DNA from: Eubacterium sp.
GTDB taxonomy: Bacteria > Bacillota > Clostridia > Lachnospirales > Lachnospiraceae
Reading direction: 5' to 3'
Assembly: GCA_017433825.1 (NCBI GenBank)
Contig: JAFRGL010000007.1
Location: 1-64,000 of the forward strand
DNA length: 64,000 nucleotides
In this document: piece after piece, positions 45,601 through 60,600 of the stretch
Layout of the letters: every line of letters starts with the position of its first letter
Numbering within the stretch: the stretch's first letter is position 1
Position numbers and translations under genes: made by a program
The notes under the pieces: generated by a model
What the model saw: only the letters and a program-made list of their open reading frames with translations
The model's database searches: none
Told to the model about the DNA's origin: nothing

Positions 45601-48600
45601 CGAAAGCGCCACGATTTCTTCCAAAACGAAGCTCTCCGCTCCGGCGGACGACCGCGAGGAGAACGAAGACGGCACCTATACCAATACCTACACCGCCAAG
45701 GACCTCAAGACGCCCATCGGCACCATCAAAGTGCTGAACCTGGCAGCCCAGGATCACGGCGGCGAACAGCATGCGGCTTTCGAGGATCGGATTGCCATCA
45801 TCGTGAAGGCAGCGGACGGTTATACCCTGGAAAAGCTTGTCTTAAGCTTTAAGGTGCTGGACAAGAACAACCAGGAAACAGAAAAACAGCAGGATATCGT
45901 CACGGTTGACAATTCCATCATTGATCCGGACGGCGGAGACGCCTATCTGTTCTACATGCCGGATTCGGATGCGGATATTATTGCCGTGTTCACCAAGAAG
46001 GCAACCACACCGGGAACGCCCGACACGCAGCAGCAGCCCGAGCAGGCAAAAACAGCAGGCGGCAAGACCGTTGGTGTCGGTGCAGGCTTTGCCATGGTTT
46101 ACAGCGACCTGACCGTGGAAGCCGGTGTCGGAGACAACCGTACCGTAACGGCCGGAACAGCCGACATCAGGGCAGTCTCCGTCCACCATGCGCAGACGGC
46201 CGGCGTAGCCGGTTCGGATCCGCTGGCGGTTGCTTCCACCGGACAGCAGACAGAAACCAAGAAGGATGTATCTCTGGATGCCTGCGTGGCCCTGACGATT
46301 CTGGAGGACAAGGTTACCGCGGAAACAGGCAAGGGCACCAGCTTTACCTTAAACGGCGCGGATACCGTTACCCTGGATGATAAAGATCCGGACAGCGCAT
46401 CCGTCAGCTTCAACCTGTCTGCCAGCCAGGAAGGCAAGACCGTGACCAAGGGCAGCTCTTTCGCTGCAGGAAAGTCCACCGCGGTAGGCGCGAGCGTCAC
46501 CATCAACATCGTCAACTCCAAGGTGAAAGCCGTTATGGACGGCAGCCTGGAGGCGGCCGGCAGCGCAAACTTCAGCGCTTCCACTTACAACAGGGATAAT
46601 TCCGAAGCCCTGGCCACTGCCATGGGTGCGGATATCGACCGTTACATGAACAAGTTTGCCAAAGGCGTGGAAACCACCGAAAAAACGGTCAACGCGCTTC
46701 TTTCCGGCAATTATTTCGGCGGCGGCGACGATAACAACAATAACAACGATAACAATAATAATAAGAAGAAACAGACCGATACCAACAAGAAGACAACCGA
46801 AACGCTGGACAAGAACAATTCCAGCGGCGGCAAGAGCGATCCCAATGCCTCTCTTTCCACCAATGCGTTGAGGACCCAGAAGGCGGAGGCACCCGGTTCC
46901 GGCGGTGCTTCAGGCAAAGCCCAGGGCGGCATCAACCAGGGCAACCAGTCCGGCGGACAGCAGGCGGAAGGCAGCGGAAACCAGTCCCAGAGCCAGTCGT
47001 ATCAGGTTGCGGCAGCGGTCGGCCTGAACATCACCGGCCACAAAGCTGGTGTAGAAGTATCCGGCAATATCAAGGCGGCAGCCATCCGCGCTGCTTCCGA
47101 AAACCGGGGCAACTTCCTGACCAAGGGTACCGGCTTTGCCATGAGCCTGGCGCAGAATTCCAACTCCATCGCCGCGGGCGTTACCGTCAGCGTGGACAGG
47201 AACGAGAGCAAGGTGGATATCAGCGGCAATCTCCTGGCCACTGCGGACCCGGATAAGGGCGATGTGGAGCTGTCAGCGAAAACCACCCAGAACATGGACG
47301 GCGAATACAAGGGACTCCTTGCAGCCCAGTCCGTGGCAGGCGCGGTTTCCGGCACCGGCAAATTCTCCATCGCCGGCAGCGTTGCCGTGGTTGTGGACGA
47401 AGCGGAAACTTCCGTAAGCGTAAACAGCACCAAGGCGGCACCGGTGAGCATCGAAGGCGCCAGGATTACCATGGACGCCTATGACAAGACCAAACTGGCC
47501 ATCCGTGCCGGCGCAGTCAACGTTTCCAAGGGTTCGAAGGCCGGCGTAGGCCTGGCGGCTGCCGTGGTCTATGCAGAGAATGAAGTTACCGTAAAGGTCG
47601 GCGATTACGCGTCCATTACCGGCGACAGCCTGGATATCAAGGTAGAGAAAGCCCGCGTGGACTTCTCCGATTTCGAAAGCGCGGTGGGCCTGGACAGGTT
47701 CATTACCGATACTTCGGACGTGCCGAAGGAGGATAAGGACAAGGTCGAGAAGGGTCTGATCAACCTCGACCGCGACAAAGACGATCCGGATTCTTCCTAT
47801 TCCATTGATATCAATGTAACCACCGAGGACGCGGTGGGCATGCTGGATGCACTGAACGTGTTTTCCTCCACCAACTATTATCTGGAAGCCGTTGCCGGCT
47901 CCATCATGGGAAATGCTTCCGAGGATTCGAAGGTATCGGCGGCCGGTTCCGTTGCGCTGCTGTTCTTCTATAACGACGTAACCGCCGAACTGGGCGACAA
48001 TGTTAAGGTTAACCTGGCGGGCAGCGTATACGAAATCTGGAAAGATACGGACGGCAACAGCTATCTGGTTTACAACGATGAAGTTTATATCCTTGAAGAA
48101 GACGGTACCTTAACGGATGCCGGCTTTAAGAAGGGTACCTTCGGCGCGGTGAAACAGGATAAGACGGAAACCGTCGACGGTGTGGACTACACGGTTTACA
48201 AGGCCGGCAGCGACATCGCCTACTATGAATACCACGGCCGTATCTATGAAATGAAGGACGGCGTCCTGGAGAGAAACAAAGACGTCACCCTTGCCATCAT
48301 CGGCGGCGCAAAGACCGATGAAACCTTTACCCGCGGCATGCTGATGCATGCGGTGGATGACGCAAATGTAAGAATTCTTGCCGGTTCCCTGTCCGTTGCC
48401 CCGTCCAAATTCGGTGTGGGCCTGACAGTCGCCTGGATGGACAACCAGGACGAAGTCACCAGTAAAATCGGCGACAACGGAAAGATTACCGCCACCGGCG
48501 GCGGCTACGACCAGAAGGCTTCCGTTTCCACGGATATCATGCTGGTAACCGTAGCGGCAGCCATCGCCAGCGGCTCCCAGTCCACCCTTACCGCGGGCGG

Positions 48601-51600
48601 CGCCATCAATGTGGTTTCCGCGGACAATACCGCAAAGGCTGTTGTAGGCAAGGGAACTTCCATTACAGCGAAAGATGATGCTTACATCACCAGCGCCGCG
48701 GATACGGACCTTATCCTGATTTCTCTGTCCGTAGCCGGCGGCAACAGCTCTGTGGCCATCGGCGGCACTGTAGCCGTTGTGGTAAACAACGCGGTATCCG
48801 ATGTCACCGTGGATGAAGGCGCGTCTGTGAACAGCACGGACGGCAGCGTCACCGTGAAGGCTGTGAACAATGAACAGCTAATCAACGTCATCGGTTCCGC
48901 TTCTGCGGCACCCGCTTCCAGCAAGGCCACCGTGGCCGGTACCATCGGCGTTCTGGTTTCCGATACGGAAGCGAACGTGGCACTGAAAGACAATGTGAAG
49001 GTTACCGCAAAGAAGGATATCAATCTTCTTACCGAATCCTCCAGCACCCTGGTGGAAGTGGCGGCAGCCATTAGCGTAGGCGGCGGCACAGCCGCAGTCG
49101 GCGCAACCGTTCTTGTAAATGTACTGATGAGGACAGCCGGCGTAGCGGTTGGCAGCAATGCCGCACTTACGGCGGAAGAGGGCAATGTGCTCATCCAGTC
49201 CACCGGCGACGATACCAACGTGATTCTCGGCATCGCGGCGGCAGCCTCCAGCGGCAATGCCTTCTCCGGCACCATCCCGGTTATTGTTGCCGGAACGACC
49301 GTGAAGAGCACCGTCGGTGACAACAGCACGATTTCCGCCGGGGATTCCATCGGTGTCATCAGCAACCTGGATACCGGACTGTACATGTTCGGCGGCGGCC
49401 TGGGCATTGCGGGCGGTACCGCAGGCGTAGGCGCAGCCATTCCGGTTGCCATACTGCAGAATACCGTGGAAGCTTCCGTTTCCGCGGGAGTGAAGATGGA
49501 GGCACTGGTAACAGCCGGCGGCGAAGGCCTTCTGACCGCAAACCGCGACACCAAGAGACGCGGCGTGATGATTGAGGCTGTATGCAACGACATCGTTGTC
49601 AGCGCAGGCGTTGCAGCCGGCGCGGGCAATACCGCAGGCGCCGCAGGCACCGTTGTAACCATCGTAGACAAGAATATCGTAAAAGCCACCGCAGGAACCG
49701 GTGCTGAAATCACCGCAGGCAGCGATGAAGAAGGCGGTTCATCCGATGATTCGGAGGGCCACATATCGGTTGACGCGGAGGATCACACAATACTCTTCGG
49801 TTTTGCCGGGGCTCTGGCGGCCGGAGGAACTGCCGGTGTGGGCGCCACTGTGGCGGCCATGGTATTTGCCAAGGAAGTAACCGCTTCCGTGGCGGAAAAT
49901 GCGAAACTTACCGCATCCGGCGATATCAACATTCACGCAGATGACGAAAGCATCCTCATCCTGCTGGCCCTGGGCTTTGCAGCCGGCGGTACGGCAGGTG
50001 TGGCCGGCGACGTCAGCGCCATGGTTTATACCGACAAGACGAAGGCATCCTTAGGCGGCACCGTTAAAGCCGGCGGCGATGTCAGTGTCACTGCGGATTC
50101 TGACAATAAACTGATCAACATAGCAGCCGGCGTGGCCCTGGGCGGCACCGCAGGTGTGGCTGCTGTGGCAGTTGTTACCTATTTCCAGGGTGAAACCACG
50201 GCGGAACTTCTGGACAATGCATACATCGGCACCGAAAACGAGAGGATCGGCGGCGGTGTTAAAGTCATGGCCAGTTCTTCCGAGCTGGTGACCGCGGATG
50301 CGGCCGGTGCTTCCGGCGGCGGCGCGGCAGGCGTGGGCGGCACCCTCGATGTCATCGTCACGAAACTGTCCACCAAAGCCCAGACCGGCAACAAGGTCCA
50401 TATCTACGCGGACGGCGACGCGAAAGTGGAAGCTTCCGACGATTATGATCTGGTAGCTGTTGTGGCTACCGCCGCTGTGGGCGGCACAGCAGGCGTAGGC
50501 GTTACCGCACTGGTCAGCGTAAGCCTGGGTGATGTGGCAGCCTCCATCGGAACCAATAATGAAGTATACGCGGCCAACGTATCCGTGGCAGCGAAAGACA
50601 ACCGTGACGTCATCGACGCGGCCGGTACCATAGCTGTGGGCGGTACAGCAGGCGTAGGCGCCACCGTAACCGTGGTTGTGGCAGGCGCCCGCATGAGCCA
50701 GGATGCCCATGACACACTGTTCAGCGAGCAGACCATTGACGGCGTTACCTATAAGATTTACTCCTATAAGGTTAAAGAAGACGCGGACGACGACGAGAAC
50801 ATTACCCTCTATGGAAACGACGGCAAGTATTACCAGTACGTGGATGACCCGGACAATGAAGGCAAAAAGATTCTCGTTTCCTACAAGGACGTGGACGAAG
50901 ACAGGCTGACGCCTGTTTCCATGGACCCCGAAACCCAGCTGCATGCCGTATTTGACAGCGCTTCTCCTCTGGCTGCGGATTATGAGCCTGAGGAAGGCTC
51001 CTTAAACAGCGCGCTGGCAGGCGACGGACAGCGGCCCGGCAGCGAGGATTACAGCGAATATGGCCAGGGCGGTACTTCTTATGAAGCGCCGGAAGGTGTA
51101 TCGCTGTATACAAAGGTTGAAGACAAGGAACTGTACCATGCGCAGGGCGAGGGAGAGAATGTCACCTATCTTCCCTACAATACAAAGATCACCGGCTTAA
51201 CGGATGAGGAAATGGCTGCCCTTCCGGTGTATGCATACGATGAAGAAACCGGGGACTACTATGAAGCCGAGGGCTTTGTCCAGCACAATTCCGGCAAATA
51301 TGTGCTCTTCAATGAAGACAGCGCAACAGAAGCAGACAGGGAAAAACAGAAATATTATTACGATGCGGATACGGACAGTTTCGTGGAAGCTACTTCTTCC
51401 TATGATACGACAGCCTTTGACGGTACCGCGGGCGGCAGCGGCACTGCATTTGCGCCGCAGTCCATCGGCACCTTTAAGGACGCTGTCACCGCCAAGGTTG
51501 ACGCCGGCAGCACCATCGTCGCTTCCGGTGATATCAGCGTAGAAGCAGCCGACGTATTAAGCACCCTGGTCATCTCCGGTACCGTAGCGGTAGGCGGAGC

Positions 51601-54600
51601 CGCCGGCGTGGGCGTAGGCGTCAGCGTAGCCGTGCTGCATTCCAATGTACTGGCCATTGTGGCCGACGGCGCGAAGCTTTCCGCAGACGGCGACATCACC
51701 GTGAAAGCCTCTTCCGGCTCCATGGAAGAAAATACCGAAGGCAAACTGGATAAGCTTCCTTCCGACAGCGACAACAACCCGCTGACCGCCGACACCATCA
51801 AGGCCAACAACGAAAAGGCTGACAACGATGTAAAAGATGCCAGGACGGAACAGGGCACTTATACCGGTACGAAGACCACTTCCACCATCCGCATGATTGC
51901 CATTGCGGCAGCGGGCGGTACGGTCGGCGTAGCTGTAAATGCTGCCTTCCTCTTCGCGTACTCCGATGTACAGGCCAATCTGGCCGGCGACGTGGAAAAG
52001 GCGAAGAACGTTACCGTGGAAGCCGTTATGGATTACGGCACCGTCCAGACCATCAACGTCGGCGTGGCAGCCGGCGCGGTAGGCGTCAACGGTTCTGTTT
52101 CCATGACGTATTTCGACGGAAATGCCCAGGCAGGCATTACCGGCAATGCGAAGATTGAAGGCGTATCCGATTCCATTAAAGTCATTACCACAGGCAAGAC
52201 CAACGCTTCCGTAGCGGCAGCGGCCCTGGCGGCCGGCGCCGTGGCGGTTAATGCAGGCGTATCCCTGGCCATCAACCGCACCGATGTTGGCAGCCGTATT
52301 GAACAGGGCGTTGTCATCGATGCCAAAGATGCTGCAGTGGAAGTTTCCCATAACGTGGAAAGCGAAGCCGATGCCCTGATGATTTCCATCGCCCTGGGCG
52401 GCGTGGCGGTCAATGCCACCGTAACGGTGGTGCTGAACATGCTGAATGCGGTATCCTTCGTCGGCGAGGCGCCCGGACAGATGGTTGCAGTCGGCGGCGG
52501 AACGGTCGGCAGCATTACAGCGAAATCCCTGAAGGTACAGGCAACAGCCGCGGGCGATACCCAGGTTATTGCCGTAGCCGCGGCAGGCGGATGCGTATCC
52601 GTCAATGCCCTGGTGGGCCTGGCCTTCGGATTCATCAAGAATATCGCTTCCGTTTCGAAGATGCCGGTAACCCTTACCGGTGAAGCGGAAGTTACTGCAG
52701 TCCTTACCGGCGAGACCGAGGTTATTTCCACCTCCATCGCGGCCGGTCTGGTTGCTGTGGGCGCTTCCGTGGCAACTGCCTACATCGGCAGCACGAATGA
52801 AGCGGTTGTAAACATGTCCGGCGCGGAAATGACAGCCGGCAGCATGAAGATTCAGGCAGGTACGGAAGAAACACCCGTCAATCCGCAGGCAACAGTGATG
52901 GGCATTACCGGTTCCGCCGGTATCGTGGCGGCCAATGTCAACATCGGCCTGGCACTGAACGCGGGCAGCAACAAAGCCCTGCTGAACGGCGACAGCGGAA
53001 CCCTTATCCTTACCGATGCCTCAAAGGGCCTGTCGGTAACGGCCAACGGCCGCGGCCTCGCCTATTCGGCGCTGTACAGCGCGGCGGCGGGCGGCGCCAA
53101 CGTGAACGTATCCCTGGCCCTGGCCTTCAACCGCTATGTGCAGAATGCCTGGGTTGAAAGCGCAGGCACCATCAAAGCGGAGAGCGCGGACGGCGCAAGA
53201 GGCCCGGTAAGCGTTACCTCCACCCAGAATACAGCGGCAGGAAAACGCCAGTTCTTCGAATTCAGCTCCACCTATAAGGATAAGGATGACAAGGATCAGA
53301 CGGCTTCCCAGACCGTTTCCTTCAAGGATCTGATGGCGAAGGCCTACCTGTTTACCGCAGGCGCGGGTATTGCGACCAGAACCTCCAGCGCGGGTACCGC
53401 CATTTCCGACTGCACCAACAGCGCGAAGCTTTTCGTGAAGAACCTGACAGCCGGCGATGTCACCGTTACCGGCGGCGGCAAGTCCACGGCGGATGTGACC
53501 GTTGACAATGTAAACATCAACGTGGTTTCCGTAGGCATCCTCTTAGGCTTTGCCATCGCGGAAGGCGAATTCGGCGCGGAAGCAAAAGCGGACGGCGTCT
53601 GGAATATCGGAAGCTTCACCATCAGCAACAACTATACCTCCAATGCAAATGCCCTGGTAACCCCGGCCACAGGCGGCGTTAACGTCTCCTTCATGAATGC
53701 CGGCGTGAACATGGCCTTTGCAGCGAACCGTACGGAAGTGAACACCGGTATTTCCGGAACCGGAAGCATTACCGGAACCGGCGATGTGAAGATCACGGTG
53801 GACGGCCAGTCCCATGCGACAGCCAAAGTGAAGACCCCGACCCTTTCCGCCAGCGCTGTAAACGTCGTGGCCAATGTGGTTGCGGCAGTCAACCGCACGG
53901 TGCAGAACACTTATATCAGGGACGTGGCGCTGGAAGCCGCTTCCCTTGAAATGACATCCGATATCAATAAAAACGATACGACAGATACCGCCGGTTCCCT
54001 GGCTACCGTAGGTTCCGGCAGCACCAACAGCGTATCCGTCAGCTGGGTAAGCGGCACAGCCAATGCGGCTGTGGCGGATTTCCGCGTGAAGAATACCGCT
54101 GTGACGGAAAATGCGGCCATCACCTTAAACGGCGGAGACCTGACCGTATCGGCGGACAGCAAATCCTACGCCAATGCCACCGTGGAAAGCGGCAGCAGCC
54201 TGGGATTCTATTCCGCAGTACTTACCGTGGTAACGGCTTTTGCGGACGGCGAATTCACCACCGGCATTGATTCCCGCAAGAAACGCGTTACCGCAGCAAA
54301 CATCAGTGTAACCAACACCTATGATACAAAGGCGCATGCGCTTTCCGCCGTAGCCAGCAAAGGCGTATCCGCAAGCCTCGTAAATGTGGGCGTCAACGTG
54401 GCCCTGGCCGAAGCGGCGCCTGAAGCAGCCTCCTATATCACGGGCTCCGTGATAGAGAAGAATGCAGATGATTCGGAGGACGGCAGTACAGAGGATTCTT
54501 CCGAAGCAGATGAAGAACCTGTTTACGGCATCGAAGCAGCCGGGGCTGTGACGGTAACCGTCACCGGTACCGGAAAAGCGGATGCGACCTTTGAAGCGCC

Positions 54601-57600
54601 TCTGGTTTCCCTTGAAGGGATAAACATCGCTGTCAACGTGGTTGTTGCGGACCTCACCGGTTCCCAGTACGCCGCCGTGAACGGCGTGGACCTGAAGGCG
54701 GCATCCGTAAGCATCGAATCCCGCTTCAATGAAGGCAGGACGGATGTGGCGGCGGAAGCCACCCAGAGCGTGGGCGGCGAGAGCAAGAACGGATTTAAGC
54801 TTGCCGGCCTTTCCATCGAAGCCAATACGGCCATTGCGAGGGCAGGCTTTAGCTCGAAGGCCCTTTCCGACAATGCGTCCTTCAACGTTGATGGGGCACT
54901 GAGTGTGATTACCGCGGGCAACGCCGTTTCCCATGCGGGTATCGCCGGCGGCAGCAGCGCGACCCTCTTAGGCGTCGGCCTGATGGTAACGGACGCCCGG
55001 ACAAATGCGGTATTCAACGCCGTCATGACCAACTGCAGAGGCATTGCCGCTGGCAGTCTGACCGTAAGTGCCGACTACCAGGCAAAAGCTGCTTCCGAAA
55101 CAACCCAGCCCAAGGGCGGTGTGAAGCTGGCGCTTGCCTCCATTGATACCAATATTTCCAGGTCCACCGTCGGCTCGCAGGCCAATGCTTCGGTCAGCGG
55201 CACCGGCAGCGTCAGAACATCCGGCAGTGTGGCAATTACCGCAAACGGGCTTGTCAGCGCGAATGCGGGCGTTGCGACGCCTACCGTTGTTGCGGCAGTC
55301 AGGGTTGCCGTCAATGTGGTAACCAGCACGCTTACGGCAAAACAGAATGCTTTCCTTGCCATGACGGGCGATGCCGGCGAAATCGGCGGGGACCTTACCG
55401 TGGAATCTAATTTCCTTGATTCCGCAAGTCAGAATGCCGGTGCTGCTTCCAATGCTGTTACGGGCGGTTCATCCCACGGCAGGAACAAGTCGGTGGACAT
55501 CAAACTCTTTGGCGCAACGGTTAACAAAGCCGAGGCTTCCACCGCTACGGAAAACAACGCTTATATCGAAGGCGGCACCATAACGGTAACGTCCGGTGAT
55601 GTCAAGGTTTCTGCGAAGACCCGGAGCACTTCCCATGCGGAAGCAACAACCCCGGCCAGCGTCAGCATCGCTACCGTGGGCAGCATGAGCGCAGTTTCCT
55701 ATACGAAGGATTCCGTGGATTCCTACATCAAAAATGCAGTCATCACCGTGAAGGAGGGCAGCCTGAGTGTAACAGCCGAAGGCAACACCAATTCCACAGC
55801 TGATGCGGAACAGGGCGGCAATGTGGGCGTAGCTTCCAATGCCATCGCCAAAGCGCAGGCTTCTGTTGGCAATGGTTCCAATGACCGGCAGAAAGTAAGC
55901 GCAGGCATTGACGGCGGCGCCATCAAGGCTTCGGACAAGGTCTGGGTTAAGGCGGCCAATAACGGCTATACAAGAGCCGGTGTGTCAAAGGGCGTTATCG
56001 TCAGCGTGGTAAGCATTGACAAGACCACCCTTCCCACCAGCAGCTATTACAAGACCGATGCCTATATCAAGGGCAATGCCCGGGTTGAATCCGGCGGCGC
56101 TATCCATGTGGAAACCAGGGATGAAGCCGGGGCGGACAGCAAAGCCGACGGCACCACCATCGGTTTCGGCGTCAAATCCAGCGACACCAAGGGCGACAAC
56201 AAAACCTATACCAGCAACAACATAGAGGTTACCGGCAAACTGACTGCCAAAGAGAGCATTGACATTATCAATTCCTCAAAGGCTGTCCTTACTGCCGTAA
56301 CCAACGCGCAGGGCGGCGGTTTCTTCTCCGGCGATAAAATGTACGCGGACAACGTGCTGTACCGCACCGGAACCATTACCGTCGGCGACGGTTCCGAACT
56401 GACCGCCGATTACGGCGATATCAATATCCTCAACAAGGGCGGAACGGAAGACCGGATTACCACAAAGGCGCGTATCGATACCGGCGGCGTTGTGGACCTG
56501 GGCACCATCAGGGTAACCCAGAACATCACCAACATCATGAAGATTGCCATCGGCAGCGGCGTAACCATTACGGACCGGTTCAATACGGTATACATCCGTA
56601 CAGATGCCTCCGTATACGATATGGAAGTCCGTTCCACAGCGGACTGCTCCGGTCTGGGCGTCGCCCCGGATGTGCTGAACACCATCAGCACCAAACTGAC
56701 TTCCGGGATTACCATCGGGGACAATGCCAAGGAAAGGACCGTGATTGAAGGCCGGAAAGTCTATATCACCGCCATCATCGGCACCCTGGATGAGTATATC
56801 TATGGCTATTCCAAAGGCGCCTCCGCATTCGCCGATGTGGATGCCAAGAACGACGTAACGTCCAATATCAGTTCTTCCGTTGCCACAGAAAAACTGACGA
56901 TCATCGGACACGACAGGGCAGAGGTCTATGCTTCCACCCAGCCGAAGTATGTCAGCGGCGGCAATATTCACAGCTACGTACGTGTTCAGCTGAACGCTGC
57001 GGGCGAAGGTACGGCTACAGGCTCAGTAAAAACCACTGCGGCCACCTCCGTCACCATGGACGGTGTAAATATGGATGACGGCTTCGACGGCTTCGTCTAT
57101 AAAGGCGCCTATCTGGTCATCAAGACGGAGAATATGACCTCTGACAGGGCGAACAACGAGCAGAAAGCCGGCGGCTTCCTTTACTATCACAGAGAAAACA
57201 CAGGTTCCTTCTTCAGCTCCGGCGGGGAAGCGAAAATCGTACGGCCCGTCCTTTACCTGGGCGATGCCGCAGCCGGTATTTACATCGACATAAGCGAGTA
57301 CAAGGGCAGCATCCTTGTACGTGAAGTCGGTGTGAAGAATTCCAGCCCGGTAGCCTCCATGACGGGCAAGACCGTTACCTTAAAGAATCTGGACAACTAC
57401 CTGCCGGGTTATGCTGAGCTGTACGGCAAAGTCGTGGAAAGCCTGAAAGACGGCGCCGGCTTCGTAAAGCCCACGGTTTACGACCAGACGATGATTCCCT
57501 GTGTGGTGATTACCAACAGTACGGGTCTCAATGTGGTCTTAAAGAGCATGTCCTTTGAGAACAGCGGCTTTGTGAATCCGCGCGTCTGGATTAACGGTTT

Positions 57601-60600
57601 CCGCAGCATCCTGACTCCGCTGAAAACTTCCTACCTGCCGTATCTGACCGTGGAAAGCAGCGGTACCGGAAACGTGGAACTGACAGGCCTTATCCCGCTT
57701 TACAACAGCACGGCCTCCTTCATCTGGACCGGCGAGGCGGGCGGAAAGCTTTTAAGTGAAGCAGCGGTGTCTTCCCCCACCATGAAAGTGGAGAAAAACG
57801 ACAGCGTACGTCCGCTTTGGGTACATAAGCTCATTGTGAAAGGCGCTTCCTATGTGGGCATGAACAGCAATGCGCCTATGTATGTATGGATGGTGGAAGA
57901 TAACGGTGAAGCCGGCATCGTGGATGTATCGGCAGAACACGATGTGTTCCTGTCCATGACGGCGGTTCGTATCATCGAGGTCGAAAAGGACAATGAGGAT
58001 GAGAATCCTCTGGATAAGGTTGACAACGCAGGCGAAGACAGGCTGGCCATTGTCCTGGACAATGTCCTGTCGAAGGAAGGCAGCGTATTCCTCACCCTGG
58101 AGAACGGCCGGGATCTGTATACCACGGACGGTATTTCCTCCGTGACCATTCCCGTGCCCGGAACCCTGGAATACGGCACCGGCAATACCATTATTCTGGC
58201 CAATGAGTATGAATTCACCGGCCGGGATATGCTGGAGTATTACCTGACGGGCTTTGATCCTGCCAGCGGCGTTTACACTTATCAACTGCCCAACGGCACG
58301 GTATTTACCATGGATGAAGAAGGAAACGTGCTGTACATCGAAGAAGGCGGCACGGTTTCCGAGGTCGGTTATTATACCTTCAGCTGGGAAGAAACAGCTG
58401 TGCTGGAGAACTTCCTGGGCAGCAGCTATACCGTAACAGTGAAACGGGACAGCAGTGGTGCTGTCAGCTACTGGATTAACGACACACAGCTTAATGTGGT
58501 TTATACACCTGAAAAAGGCTGGACCCTGGTAAAGGATACCGAAGACATAAGCTACACCGATAACGCTGATTATGAAGAACTGGCGGATAAATACTGGGAC
58601 AACACGGTTACCGAAGGCGTTACCTGGAAACACGTTGCCACAGGCATTGACCTGGGAAGCGGCATTTACATCGATCTGGTAAAAGGCACACTGGCTGTTG
58701 CCGAAGACACCTCCTTTGATGTGCTCTTAAAGACGGTAAAAGCCAGCTGGCTGGCAGACCGCGGCCTGTTCGACAACACCGGCGGCATTATTGTCCGGAT
58801 TACCACAAACAAATCCTCCAGTACGGACGTGGATTACAAGGATACCCGCTACACGCTGGAGTCCATCGGTACCTGGAACGGAATGGACTATTACAAACTG
58901 TCCGGCTATGTTTTAAGCTATACAGCATTTGCGGCAGCGGATCAGAAGAACCAGATCTTCCTGGTGGCACATGACAGTACACATGATACGGTTTATTTCT
59001 ACCAGATTACGGGAACCAAAGAGCAGACCAAGGTAAATGCCGATTCCTTCAAGAACCTGATGGTAAGCGGCAGCGGCAAGGATGCTTATGTGGAAACCCA
59101 TGACGGCAACTACCGTGACAAACAGTCCAAGACGGACGCCTTCTTCGGCAACTGGAAAGCGGACTACAGCACACAGTATCTGTCTGCAGGCGACCTCAAG
59201 GTTAACCGTGCAGGGGCTGATTATGTGGTGACGGGTTTCCTGGGCAGCATCCATACCGTGACAGTGAAGCACAGCGGCGATACGATTACTTCCTACTGGG
59301 TAGGAAGCACCAAGCTGAATGTGGTGAAAACGCCGCTTGGTTATACGCTGGTAAGGGCGGAAGGCTTTGCAGATCATAAGATTTATGACGACCTGAAGAA
59401 TGTGTACTGGGATCCCAGCATCACTACGGCCGGCCTGACCGAAGGCGTAAAGGTGGAAGATACCAGCATTACCATTGATGCCAACAGCGGAAAGAGTTTT
59501 GTCTTTACCGAACCCACCTATAAGACTTCCAAGGTGAAATACGTATGGCATACCCTGGCACTGCAGGCAAATTCCTACACCCTCACCATGAAATACATCA
59601 CGCTGGAGGAAATCTCCGCGTCCCTGTCCAATGAAAACTATCAGACCAGGGAACGGTACGCCACCGTGGATTCGGCCGGCAACACCCGGTATATTTACGC
59701 GGTTTATGATGACAAGGGTGCGGTTACCGGTTATGAAGAAGAATACCTGGCAGCTGACGGCACTAAAAAGTATTATCCGGTAACCATTACCAATCATACG
59801 GAAGAGCTTAAAACCGGTGTATATCTCTTAAAGACCAGTACCGGTACTACAATCAAACTGAATTCCGGTGACGCCGGTGTTGGCGGCTATATCCCGACGG
59901 ATAAAGAACTTTGCTTCACCGAAGGCGCTGCGAAGTACTACCATTATTATATGGTGGACAGCACAACAGGCCGGATTCTGGATGTCTCCAGCGACTGCTA
60001 TGTTGTGGTAGACGGAACGGCCATCCGCGTTGAACGCATAACCCAGGGCGACCAGACCGAGATCGGTTCCGTAACCGGCGACAAGTACAGGCTGACCGTA
60101 AACAAAACGCTGCGGAACGAGCTGTGGAATGCATCGAGGAACGCTGTCATTGAAATCAAATGGGAAGAGCCGGATCCGAACGACACCAGCAAAACCGTCA
60201 CGAAGAAAGAGACGGTGAGCGGCGGCACTCTCTACACGTACACAAACGGCACGACGCAGATTTATTACAAAGCCAGAACCTCATCAGCAGCCGGCCTGTA
60301 TGCCTACAGCACCTACAGCAACGGCACCTGGAGCGACTGGATCTTCACCAGACTGACCACTGCTTCACAGAACAATTTTGTGAACGCTGAGGAAATGGTG
60401 CAACTGAAGACGTCGGAGCCCATTAACAAACTGCTGGACAAGGACGGCAAAGAGATTACCTTAACTACCTCGGATGCCGGCCCCGGCGCTTACCGGCCGA
60501 CGATGCTGGTCAAGACGGTTTCCGGAACAGAGTATTATCATTACTATATGCTGACGGGAACGGACGCTGTCATCTCCAATGCAGTTGCAAATTACTATGT

